A stretch of DNA of 18,654 nt from JBGTCY01 sp041748615. Its GTDB lineage: Bacteria; Bacteroidota; Bacteroidia; Chitinophagales; CAIOSU01. The notes beneath the pieces were generated by a model, which saw nothing but the letters and a program-made list of their open reading frames with translations, was not told the origin of the DNA and searched no databases. The number at the start of each line of letters is the position of its first letter. The stretch's first letter is position 1. Location of the stretch: positions 1 to 18,654 of the forward strand of contig JBGTCY010000181.1 of the NCBI GenBank assembly GCA_041748615.1. Direction: 5' to 3'. Positions 7,179 to 13,447 of the stretch are shown one piece after another. The translations under genes and the position numbers were made by a program.

Positions 7179-8546
7179 CTACTCCTCCTTCTTCCCCGCA
7201 AAAAACTCATAGAAATAAGTCACCGTTTCTATTCCTTTCAGATAATTAAAAACTCCGAAATGCTCGTTGGGCGAATGAATGGCATCGCTGTCTAAGCCAA
7301 ATCCCATCAGGATGGATTTCAGTCCCAACTCATCTTCAAACAGCGCGACAATCGGCACACTGCCACCGCTTCTTGTCGCGAGCGGTTTTTTTCCGAAGGC
7401 TTTTTCATAAGCCTGTTCGGCAGCGCGGTAGGCGGGCGAGTCCGTTGGCATCAACACCGGGTTGCCGCCATGATGCGGAGTGATTTTCACTTTCAAGGAG
7501 GGCGGAGCGATGGCGGCAAAATGTTTTTCAAACAATTCCGTAATCCGTTCATGCCGCTGATGCGGAACCAACCGCATGGAAATTTTCGCAGACGCCTTTG
7601 ATGGCAACACTGTTTTCGCGCCTTCCCCGGTGTAGCCGCCCCACATTCCGTTCACATCCAAAGTAGGACGAACGGTAGTGTGCTCCACAGGCGAATAATT
7701 TTTTTCGCCATGCAGCGTGGCAACCTCCAAATGATTTTTGTAATCCGCTTCATCGAAAGGAATCTCCGCCATCGCCTTGCGTTCAGCAGGAGACAACTCA
7801 TCCACATCATCATAGAATCCCGGAATCGTGATGCGGTTGTCCGCGTCTTTCAGCGAAGCAATCATTTCAGCGAGGATGTTCAGCGGATTGCCGACCGCCC
7901 CGCCATACACGCCTGAATGCAGGTCGCGGTTGGGTCCCGTCACTTCCACTTCCACGTAACTCAATCCCCGCAACCCAATCGTGATGGAGGGCAAATCATT
8001 GGCGAGCATCGAAGTGTCGGAAATCAGAATCACATCCGCCTTCAGCCGCGCTTTGTTTGCGCTCACAAAAGCGCCCAGGTTTTCAGAACCCACCTCTTCT
8101 TCGCCCTCAATCATAAATTTCACATTACAGGGCAGCGCGTTTTCATGCATCAGCGTCTCAAAAGCTTTGATGTGCAAATACATCTGCCCCTTGTCATCAC
8201 AAGCGCCCCGCGCGTACATTTTCCCGTCTTTCAAAACCGGCTCAAAAGGAGGAGAGTGCCACAACTCAAGCGGGTCGGGCGGTTGCACATCATAATGCCC
8301 ATACACCAAAACAGTCGGCAACGCGGCATCCAAAATTTTCTCGCCATACACCACCGGAAAACCTTTTGTCGGGCACAATTCCACATTGTCAGCGCCCGCC
8401 TCTTCGAGCTTCGCTTTCACCCATTCCGCGCCTCTCACCACATCCTTCGCATAACTTTTATCCGCGCTCACAGTCGGAATGCGCAGCAGTTCAAACAACT
8501 CATCAATAAAGCGTTGCTGATTTTTTTCGATAGATTCTTTCCTCAT
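7179..8546 (-). CDS. M20 family dipeptidase
   Basis: A 455-residue metallopeptidase of the M20/M25/M40 group, expected to hydrolyse dipeptides or related small amides with a two-zinc centre in the cytoplasm. Metal and catalytic residues are visible: YGHYDVQP with H84 and the catalytic-site D86, ARGACDDKG with bridging D117, EGEEEVGS (147-154) with the glutamate base and ligand, ISD near 175-177, and a late H424 in DAIHSPNEH. The central dimerisation (lid) domain is intact, including the RDLHSG segment. There is no signal peptide. The ATG at 8544-8546 gives a normal N-terminus, MRKESIEKNQQRFIDEL. The gene stands alone, with unrelated neighbours on both sides. Confidence 0.93.
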   Translation of the reverse strand: MRKESIEKNQQRFIDELFELLRIPTVSADKSYAKDVVRGAEWVKAKLEEAGADNVELCPTKGFPVVYGEKILDAALPTVLVYGHYDVQPPDPLELWHSPPFEPVLKDGKMYARGACDDKGQMYLHIKAFETLMHENALPCNVKFMIEGEEEVGSENLGAFVSANKARLKADVILISDTSMLANDLPSITIGLRGLSYVEVEVTGPNRDLHSGVYGGAVGNPLNILAEMIASLKDADNRITIPGFYDDVDELSPAERKAMAEIPFDEADYKNHLEVATLHGEKNYSPVEHTTVRPTLDVNGMWGGYTGEGAKTVLPSKASAKISMRLVPHQRHERITELFEKHFAAIAPPSLKVKITPHHGGNPVLMPTDSPAYRAAEQAYEKAFGKKPLATRSGGSVPIVALFEDELGLKSILMGFGLDSDAIHSPNEHFGVFNYLKGIETVTYFYEFFAGKKEE

Positions 8547-8575
8547 AAAGTTTCACGTTTTTTAAAAAAAGAAAA

Positions 8576-8583
8576 CAAAACTA
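8576..8583 (-). promoter_or_regulatory. Putative -7 element of the dipeptidase gene
   Basis: On the minus strand this reads TAGTTTTG, a full match to the Bacteroidota -7 consensus TAnnTTTG, 29 nt before the dipeptidase ATG. No clear -33 TTTG is seen at the expected distance, so the call rests on the -7 element only. Confidence 0.45.
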
Positions 8584-8659
8584 CCATTCAAATTTTGCTC
8601 CGTCCTTCCGGAATTTTTTTGAAAATGATTTTGCGCTTGCTCCGTACGACTATGCCTTG

Positions 8660-8688
8660 CTTTGATTGGTAGCGACCCGCGATTGTGG
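8660..8688 (+). repeat. Dispersed repeat module, copy 1
   Basis: The segment CTTTGATTGGTAGCG followed by ACCCGCGATTG is found again, on the opposite strand, at 15652-15677, with two substitutions and a one-base indel near its end. The two copies lie 7 kb apart in two gene-free patches, one on each side of the ftsX-ribF row. Confidence 0.75.
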
Positions 8689-8733
8689 TGTCTTACCTCC
8701 GGGGGAGGAAGGGAGTATAAAGTTTAAAGTACC

Positions 8734-8754
8734 ATGCCGGACTCGTTCCGGCAT
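8734..8754. repeat. Perfect 8-bp hairpin repeat
   Basis: ATGCCGGA (8734-8741) and TCCGGCAT (8747-8754) are exact reverse complements around a CTCGT loop. There is no T tract and no adjacent gene end within 180 bp, so a dispersed palindromic repeat fits better than a terminator. Confidence 0.65.
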
Positions 8755-8841
8755 CCCCTTGGGTATGTACCCTCCACGCTTTAGACCACAGTCCACGGTC
8801 AACAGACTACGAAGCTCGCGCAAGCATTGAGGCGGCTGGCT

Positions 8842-8912
8842 GTCATGCTGAGTTCATCGAAGCATGGCGAGGAGGGGTTGCCCTCACCATCCTTCGACAG
8901 GCTCAGGATGAC
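8842..8912. repeat. Imperfect inverted repeat, 26-nt arms
   Basis: The left arm 8842-8867 and right arm 8887-8912 are reverse complements at 20 of 26 positions, with a 19-nt loop. The core word of the right arm, CCTTCGAC..GCTCAGG.TGAC, recurs in the patch at 15591-15768. It resembles a repeat word common in many bacterial intergenic regions and often mistranslated into false small proteins. Confidence 0.7.
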
Positions 8913-8934
8913 TGCTCGGCCCTCAACCCCCTGT

Positions 8935-9076
8935 CTGGCGCGAGATTGTAGCAGTGCATTGAGCGTTAGCGTTCTCGTGCCATGCTTATCGTGTAAAATA
9001 ATTATCTTTCATGAATTGAACGATGATAAGTCACGAGAAGGCATGCGGTAAAGCCAACGCGCCATTCTCGCGCCAG
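8935..9076. repeat. 142-nt imperfect palindrome
   Basis: CTGGCGCGAGA (8935-8945) is the exact reverse complement of 9066-9076, and TTCTCGTG (8972-8979) that of 9032-9039. Both pairs share one symmetry axis near 9005.5, with exactly 26 nt between the blocks on each arm. Additional out-of-register pairs are CTTATC 8985-8990 / GATAAG 9025-9030 and GCGTTAGC 8963-8970 / GCCAACGC 9053-9060 (one mismatch). It ends 37 nt before the lipoprotein gene at 9114. It could be a structured RNA or DNA element, such as a mobile-element end or recombination site, or a worn dispersed repeat. Confidence 0.65.
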
Positions 9077-9113
9077 GTGGTGTGCTGAGAAAGAATTTAA
9101 GTTAGTTGCGAAT

Positions 9114-9995
9114 ATGAAAATAAAGTTTGCGACATTTTTTTTCATTCTTCTACATGGGTGTACTGCCAATAAATATGACAGGTCTATAGAGTTGGTAAAA
9201 ACCCTGATGATTACCCCTTTCTCGCAAATTGATACTTTGTACTGCGATGAGAACAATATTACTCTCATACAATTAAAGGATTCAATACTCATTAACTCTG
9301 AAACCCATAGCCGCCAACACCGCCAATGGAACATATACTATTACGCAAATGGTCAACTTGCAGCATTAAGAGTTATGGAAGAGGAATCTCAGAGCAGATT
9401 AAATCCTGAAACATTGGTGGAATATGTAACTCAAACATCTATCATCGATTCTGCCGTTTCATTTTATTTCAATGAAAATAAAACTACTATTGCTGAAGAA
9501 GATTTTATGCCGATCACCTCATGTAGCTTTCAACACAAGAACAAGTCTGGCAAATATCATTGGAGTTTATTCAGTGCTGCACATGGGTTGAAACTCTTTC
9601 ATAAGTACATTGATAAAAATGACTCGCCAATTAACCTTGATTACCCTAATGCATCTGCACATTATAAGTACCGCATCTATAGGTCTGAACCTGAAATTCC
9701 CGATTTAACAGGTAAGTATTTCCTGCGTGATTTTTATGAGTGGAACAACGCCATTTATCTATTTTCATTAAATGAAAAAGGGCAAGGAATGACTTTATGG
9801 TGTATTGATAAGGAAAGGAAAGCAATGAACTTTGTTAAAGAATTAGACTCCCGACTATGGTATTGTTTTTTTGCGGGTGGACTTAGAATGTATTGCCAAT
9901 CAACAGAAAAAGAGAGCGAGTATTCATACTTTGAGATAAAAGAAAAGTGTCCGCCAACAATTCAGGTAATTAAAAAGCAACTCCGTCATGAATGA
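9114..9995 (+). CDS. AT-rich orphan lipoprotein
   Basis: A 293-residue protein beginning MKIKFATFFFILLHGCTA, a short lipoprotein signal with lipobox LLHGC and a likely lipidated Cys16, so it is predicted to be envelope-anchored. I recognise no domain. It contains NIYYYANGQLAALRVME (about 74-90), reminiscent of the Y..G....E words in MORN-type antitoxin-like repeats but only once, then mixed charged and aromatic sequence with beta-strand-like stretches (YLFSLNEKGQGMTLWCID). Sampled 60-nt lines were 27% and 37% GC against about 53-55% in sampled lines of ribF, so composition is unlike the housekeeping neighbours and suggests transfer. It is flanked by the palindrome at 8935-9076 and the double-hairpin repeat at 10121-10192. 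Confidence 0.75.
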   Translation: MKIKFATFFFILLHGCTANKYDRSIELVKTLMITPFSQIDTLYCDENNITLIQLKDSILINSETHSRQHRQWNIYYYANGQLAALRVMEEESQSRLNPETLVEYVTQTSIIDSAVSFYFNENKTTIAEEDFMPITSCSFQHKNKSGKYHWSLFSAAHGLKLFHKYIDKNDSPINLDYPNASAHYKYRIYRSEPEIPDLTGKYFLRDFYEWNNAIYLFSLNEKGQGMTLWCIDKERKAMNFVKELDSRLWYCFFAGGLRMYCQSTEKESEYSYFEIKEKCPPTIQVIKKQLRHE

Positions 9996-10120
9996 GGCAG
10001 CCAAAAAGATCAGAACAGAAGAAGAGCTTCCTTTGGAAAAAACCGAGATGCGTGGCTGAAGTAGCAGATTGCCGGAGTAAGCGGGAAATCACCCTTTTTC
10101 CTCCAAGTTTTCCCCCGATG

Positions 10121-10193
10121 CAAGTCTTCGAGCGTTTACTTAAGTGCAAGCGAGACTTGGATGCCTTGATGTGCAGCAAGTCTTTCGACTTGT
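10121..10193 (+). repeat. Double-hairpin direct repeat, copy A
   Basis: Positions 10121-10192 match 11180-11251 at 66 of 72 positions in the same orientation. Hairpin 1 pairs CAAGTCT (10121-10127) with AGACTTG (10153-10159), then CGTTTAC (10133-10139) with GCAAGCG (10146-10152) across one mismatch, with a five-base bulge on the left side. Hairpin 2 pairs GCAAGTC (10176-10182) with GACTTGT (10187-10193) around a TTTC loop. It lies 125 nt after the stop of the lipoprotein gene. Confidence 0.85.
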
Positions 10194-10287
10194 CGCGCCT
10201 TTAGTACAAAGCCAAGTTCAAAAGGTGAAGCATTTAATTAATTCCCCTCACAATTTGCGCTGCCCGTAAAAATTCCATGAAGATTTA

Positions 10288-10295
10288 TAAGTTTG
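10288..10295 (+). promoter_or_regulatory. Putative -7 element of the DinD-like gene
   Basis: TAAGTTTG matches the Bacteroidota -7 consensus TAnnTTTG exactly and ends 4 nt before the GTG start at 10300. A transcript would begin at or next to the start codon. The nearest upstream TTTG (10254-10257) is 30 nt away, too far for a normal -33 element, which weakens the call. Confidence 0.4.
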
Positions 10296-10299
10296 TCTT

Positions 10300-11136
10300 G
10301 TGAGCAACATCAAACTTTTCGAGAGCAAACAAATAAGAACCGTTTGGAACGAAGCCGACCAAAAGTGGTATTTCGTTGTTGAAGATGTTGTAGCGGTATT
10401 GACCGACAGTAACGACCCCAAACAGTACATCAAGCGGATGAGGTAGCGTGATGAAGAGCTTGCCAAAGGGTGGGTACAATTTGTACCCACCCTTCAGGTT
10501 GACACTGCCGGTGGAAAGCAAAAGATGGGATGCGCCAATGCACAAGGGCTATTGCGTATCATTCAATCCATTCCATCACCTAAAGCAGAACCCTTTAAAC
10601 TTTGGCTGGCAAAAGTAGGCGCTGACAGACTTGAAGAAATTGAAAACCCTGAATTAGCCACGCAGCGAACAAGGGAACTCTACAAACTGAAAGGCTACCC
10701 TGATGACTGGATTGAAAAGCGGATGCGGAGTATTGCCATTCGTGAAGAACTGACAGAGGAATGGATAACCAGAGGCGTAAAGGAACAAATCGAGTATGCC
10801 ATCCTAACAGCAGAGATTTCAAAAGCTACTTTTGGGCTGACACCATCGGACTACAAAAAGCTGAAAGGGCTGAAAAGCCAGAACCTGCGCGACCACATGA
10901 CTGACCTTGAACTGATTTTTTCCATGTTAGGAGAAGCATCAACAACAGAAATCGTCAAGACACAAAACCCTAAAGGATTTGTACAGAACAAAAAAGCAGC
11001 AAGACAAGGAGGAGCAGTTGCCGGAAACGCAAGACGAGAACTTGAAAGCAGAACAGGCAAGAAAGTTGTATCGCGTGAAAACTACTTACCGGAAGCGAAG
11101 AAAAACAAAGAATTAAAACAAGGGAAAAAGAAATAG
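10300..11136 (+). pseudogene. DinD-like Bro-N protein interrupted by an amber codon
   Basis: Read in one frame from the GTG at 10300 this gives a 278-codon product typical of the DNA-damage-inducible protein D / Bro-N group: IKLFESKQIRTVWNEADQ, WYFVVEDVVAVLTDS, DPKQYIKRMR, then after the break RDEELAKGWVQFV, GLLRIIQSIPSPKAEPFK.WLAKVG, YAILTAEISKATFGLTPSDYK, LRDHMTDLELIFSMLGE, and a basic tail. Length is close to E. coli DinD (about 274 residues), which is reported to act on RecA. Codon 49 is TAG (10444-10446), where relatives appear to have Gln (KQRD..L), so a CAG-to-TAG change is likely. No frameshift is present. A shortened protein could restart at ATG 10525 but would lack most of the Bro-N domain. 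Readthrough or a sequencing error is also possible. Confidence 0.85.
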
Positions 11137-11179
11137 CCAAATGCGCAGGTGAAAGCATCCCCCTGTGCCCCCGTTCATT

Positions 11180-11252
11180 CAAGTCTTCGGGCGTTTGCCT
11201 AAGTGCAAGCGAGACTTGGATGCGGTGATATGCAGCAAGTCTTTCGACTTGC
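11180..11252 (+). repeat. Double-hairpin direct repeat, copy B
   Basis: This is the better paired copy. Hairpin 1 has CAAGTCT (11180-11186) / AGACTTG (11212-11218), a left bulge TCGGG, and an inner stem CGTTTGC (11192-11198) / GCAAGCG (11205-11211) complete with one G-U pair around loop CTAAGT. Hairpin 2 has GCAAGTC (11235-11241) / GACTTGC (11246-11252) around TTTC. It begins 43 nt after the stop of the DinD-like gene. Compared with copy A, stem pairing is preserved or improved at most of the six differences. Confidence 0.85.
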
Positions 11253-11400
11253 CGAGCAGAAGGGCTGCCAACAAACACAAGGTGATGCCGCCCCGATAAT
11301 AAATCCGTGAGGTATGACAGGATTATTTTCGCACTGGCGATTGGCACATTGACAACATTCCCTTGTTAGTATCTCATCGGTTCACGCGCGTTGAATTTCC

Positions 11401-11408
11401 TAATTTCG
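11401..11408 (+). promoter_or_regulatory. Putative -7 element for ftsX
   Basis: TAATTTCG, one mismatch from TAnnTTTG, lies 22 nt before the ftsX ATG. No good -33 element is visible upstream. Confidence 0.35.
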
Positions 11409-11430
11409 CCTCACAACATCTTTTTTTTGC

Positions 11431-12306
11431 ATGTCAGAGCAAATCGGCAAAGCGCCCCGCAGGCGTTCCAAACCTTCCTACATTTATTCCGTCATCAGCA
11501 TCACGCTGGTGCTTTTTATGCTGGGCATTCTGGGACATGTGTTGATGTTCTCAAAAAAATTGTCTGAATATTTCCGCGAAAGCATTGAAATTTCCGTCAT
11601 CCTGAAAGATGAATTGAGCGAAGCCGATATTTTCCAGTTTCAGAAAAAGCTTGAAAAAAAGCCCTACATCAAATCCACCAAATACATTTCAAAAGATGAA
11701 GCGGCTAAAATCCTGCAAAAAGATTTCGGAGAGGATTTGTCCATCCTCGGATATAATCCATTGTATGCTTCCATCAATTTTCACCTGCGTTCCTCCTACG
11801 CTAATTCCGACAGCCTCACTTTGATTGAAGCCGAATTGCTGGAACAACCACAGGTGCAGGAAGTTTATTATTTCAAAGCCATCGTGGAACTTATTAATCA
11901 AAACATCCGTAAAGTGTCGCTCGTGCTCGGTGGAATTTCGCTGATGCTCATCATCATCGCCATCACCCTGATTGACAACACCATCCGGCTGGCAATGTAT
12001 TCCAACCGGTTTCTCATCAAAAGCATGCAATTGGTTGGCGCTACGCAATGGTTTATCATCAAACCGTTTATGGGAAAAAGCATCCTGAACGGATTCGTCA
12101 GCGGAGTGCTGGCAATCACCCTGCTGGTCGCGCTGTTATATTACGCGCAAATGCAGATACCGACTTTAATTGTCTCCTCCGATGATTTATTCAGCTTTGC
12201 CCTTATCTTTGTCGCCATCATCCTGTTGGGTGTTTTTATCACCTGGTTCAGTACCTATCGGTCTGTATCAAAATACTTAGGATTGAAACTGGATGATTTG
12301 TATTAG
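11431..12306 (+). CDS. ftsX: Cell division protein FtsX
   Basis: FtsX is the membrane partner of the ATPase FtsE; in the division machinery it transmits ATP hydrolysis to cell-wall hydrolase activation in the periplasm. The 291-residue protein shows the family layout: basic cytoplasmic N-terminus, TM1 about 18-40, a periplasmic domain about 41-160 (SVILKDELSE..I, YISKDEAAKIL, EVYYFKAIVELIN), then TM2 (163-182), TM3 (215-238) and TM4 (254-274), with a short C-terminal tail. RLAMYSNRFLIKSMQLVGAT is the conserved cytoplasmic loop. ftsE is not adjacent, as is usual in Bacteroidota. An 82-bp gap of GTTTAAAGTTTA-type words separates it from the next gene. Confidence 0.94.
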   Translation: MSEQIGKAPRRRSKPSYIYSVISITLVLFMLGILGHVLMFSKKLSEYFRESIEISVILKDELSEADIFQFQKKLEKKPYIKSTKYISKDEAAKILQKDFGEDLSILGYNPLYASINFHLRSSYANSDSLTLIEAELLEQPQVQEVYYFKAIVELINQNIRKVSLVLGGISLMLIIIAITLIDNTIRLAMYSNRFLIKSMQLVGATQWFIIKPFMGKSILNGFVSGVLAITLLVALLYYAQMQIPTLIVSSDDLFSFALIFVAIILLGVFITWFSTYRSVSKYLGLKLDDLY

Positions 12307-12374
12307 AGGTTTAAAGTTTAATGTTTAAGGTTTAAAGTTTAGGGTCAAAAGTCTAAAGTCTATCATCTAAAAAC
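12307..12374. repeat. Short word-repeat spacer
   Basis: Between ftsX and the DUF3098 gene lie imperfect reiterations of GTTTAAAGTTTA and TCTAAAGTCTA. They resemble TAAAGTTTAAAGT words at 8718-8730 and the CTAAAATCT words at 7139-7182, a style of degenerate spacer that recurs through the window. Confidence 0.5.
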
Positions 12375-12388
12375 TTATCAAAAATAAA

Positions 12389-12652
12389 ATGGCTGTAAGT
12401 ACTAAAAAATCCCCTGACCAAAGTCCGAAATTCCTTTTCGGAAAAATCAATTTCATCCTGATGATTGTGGGAATCATCATCATTTCAGTTGGATATCTCC
12501 TCATGATAGGCGGATATCCGGAAGACCCCAATGTTTTCAATGCCGATGAAAAATACAGTTTCACCCGAATCACTTTATCGCCCATTATCATTTTCATCGG
12601 CTTGGCGGTTGAAGTGGTTGCCATCCTCTACAAACAACCTGCCTCCAATTAA
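12389..12652 (+). CDS. DUF3098 small membrane protein
   Basis: An 87-residue protein with two membrane helices (about 24-42 and 65-82) and a loop containing GGYPEDPNVFNADEKYSFTRITLSPII. The pattern FGKINFILMIVGIIIISVGYLLM...G and the position between ftsX and uppP identify the DUF3098 family of Bacteroidota. Function is unknown; conserved placement with division and lipid-carrier genes suggests an envelope role. Its stop codon directly abuts the uppP ATG, so the two are translationally adjacent. Confidence 0.88.
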   Translation: MAVSTKKSPDQSPKFLFGKINFILMIVGIIIISVGYLLMIGGYPEDPNVFNADEKYSFTRITLSPIIIFIGLAVEVVAILYKQPASN

Positions 12653-13447
12653 ATGTCGCTGATTGAAGCTGTTATTTTAGGAATCATCCAGGGCTTAACT
12701 GAATTTTTGCCCGTAAGCAGCAGCGGTCATCTTGAATTAGGCAAAGCCATTTTGGGTGACAAAAGTCTGCCGGAAGAAAGTCTGTTATTTACCGTCATCG
12801 TGCATTTCGCCACCGCGCTCAGCACTATTGTCGTTTTCAGACGTGAAATTTTTGAAATTATCAAAGGGTTGTTTCAATTCAAATGGAATGAAGCCACCCG
12901 GTTTTCATTGTTGATTATCATTTCCATGATTCCGGCAACGGTGGTGGGGTTGCTGTTTGAAAAAGAGATTGAAGCGCTCTTCAGCGGACAAATTTTATTG
13001 GTAGGCGCGATGTTGGGCGTCACTGGTTTACTGCTTTTTGTGGCTGACCGCGCTAAGAATACTGACAAGGAAGTGAGCATGTCGAATGCGGTCATCATCG
13101 GCATTGCGCAGTCCATCGCCATTCTGCCGGGAATTTCACGTTCGGGTGCAACGATTTCCACTTCCGTATTGCTGGGAGTTGACCGCGAAAAAGCCGCGCG
13201 ATTTTCTTTCCTGATGGTGGTGCCGCTGATTCTCGGTAAAATCGCAAAGGATTTATTGGACGGGGATATTGTCGCTCATTCAGATGCCGCGATGCCGATG
13301 GTTGCCGGATTTTTAGCGGCTTTCATTTTCGGAGTTTTTGCCTGCAAGTGGATGATTGGAATTGTGAAAAAAAGCCAGTTGAAATTCTTCGCTTACTACT
13401 GTTTTGCCGTGGGAGCATTGTCCATTCTCATCACAGTTTTAGGATAA
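12653..13447 (+). CDS. uppP: Undecaprenyl-diphosphatase
   Basis: UppP (BacA) dephosphorylates undecaprenyl diphosphate to regenerate the lipid carrier for peptidoglycan and surface-glycan synthesis in the inner membrane. The 264-residue length is normal. Both hallmark motifs are intact: QGLTEFLPVSSSGH (13-26), with the key glutamate E17, and PGISRSGAT (159-167), with the key arginine R163. About eight hydrophobic segments are visible. The start ATG immediately follows the DUF3098 stop and its own stop immediately precedes the truB ATG, so it sits in a zero-gap operon. High-level expression of this family is known to give bacitracin resistance. Confidence 0.96.
   Translation: MSLIEAVILGIIQGLTEFLPVSSSGHLELGKAILGDKSLPEESLLFTVIVHFATALSTIVVFRREIFEIIKGLFQFKWNEATRFSLLIIISMIPATVVGLLFEKEIEALFSGQILLVGAMLGVTGLLLFVADRAKNTDKEVSMSNAVIIGIAQSIAILPGISRSGATISTSVLLGVDREKAARFSFLMVVPLILGKIAKDLLDGDIVAHSDAAMPMVAGFLAAFIFGVFACKWMIGIVKKSQLKFFAYYCFAVGALSILITVLG

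Larger units (their letters stand above)
8547..9113. other. Repeat-rich, gene-free left part of an accessory island
   Basis: Over 560 bp without a credible gene. The stretch is a mosaic of dispersed-repeat fragments: a module at 8660-8688 shared in inverted form with 15652-15677, a perfect hairpin at 8734-8754, short TTTAAAGT and GACCACAGTCCACGGTC words at 8718-8800, an imperfect inverted repeat at 8842-8912, and a large palindrome at 8935-9076. The apparent reading frame at 8827-9051 is a translation of these repeats and is not a gene. Confidence 0.7.
9996..10299. other. Gap holding the first double-hairpin repeat
   Basis: This 304-bp gap contains no credible gene. It holds the double-hairpin element at 10121-10193 and, further on, a TTAATTAA palindrome near 10235 and the -7-like element just before the DinD-like gene. 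An ORF crossing 9992-10204 reads straight through the repeat and is rejected. Confidence 0.6.
11137..11430. other. Gap with second double-hairpin repeat and ftsX upstream region
   Basis: No gene is seen. The left half carries the second 72-nt repeat (11180-11252) and about 35 nt after it with weak similarity to the sequence following copy A (AAGGTGA.GC words). The right half returns to sequence typical of a Bacteroidota promoter region in front of ftsX. Confidence 0.55.

Noticed and set aside
7917..8672. 251-codon plus-strand ORF opposite the dipeptidase
   Set aside because: It is a His/Phe/Arg-rich shadow of the M20 gene with no recognisable domain.
8827..9051. 74-codon plus-strand ORF
   Set aside because: It is a translation of repeat sequence (PSFDRLRMT-type peptide), a known source of false small genes, and runs into the palindrome.
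9992..10204. 70-codon ORF after the lipoprotein gene
   Set aside because: Most of it lies in double-hairpin copy A, whose structure explains the sequence better than coding.
10121..11252. Classical integron attC sites
   Set aside because: No GTTRRRY / RYYYAAC core pairs at the element ends and no integrase in the window; kept only as a cassette-like analogy.
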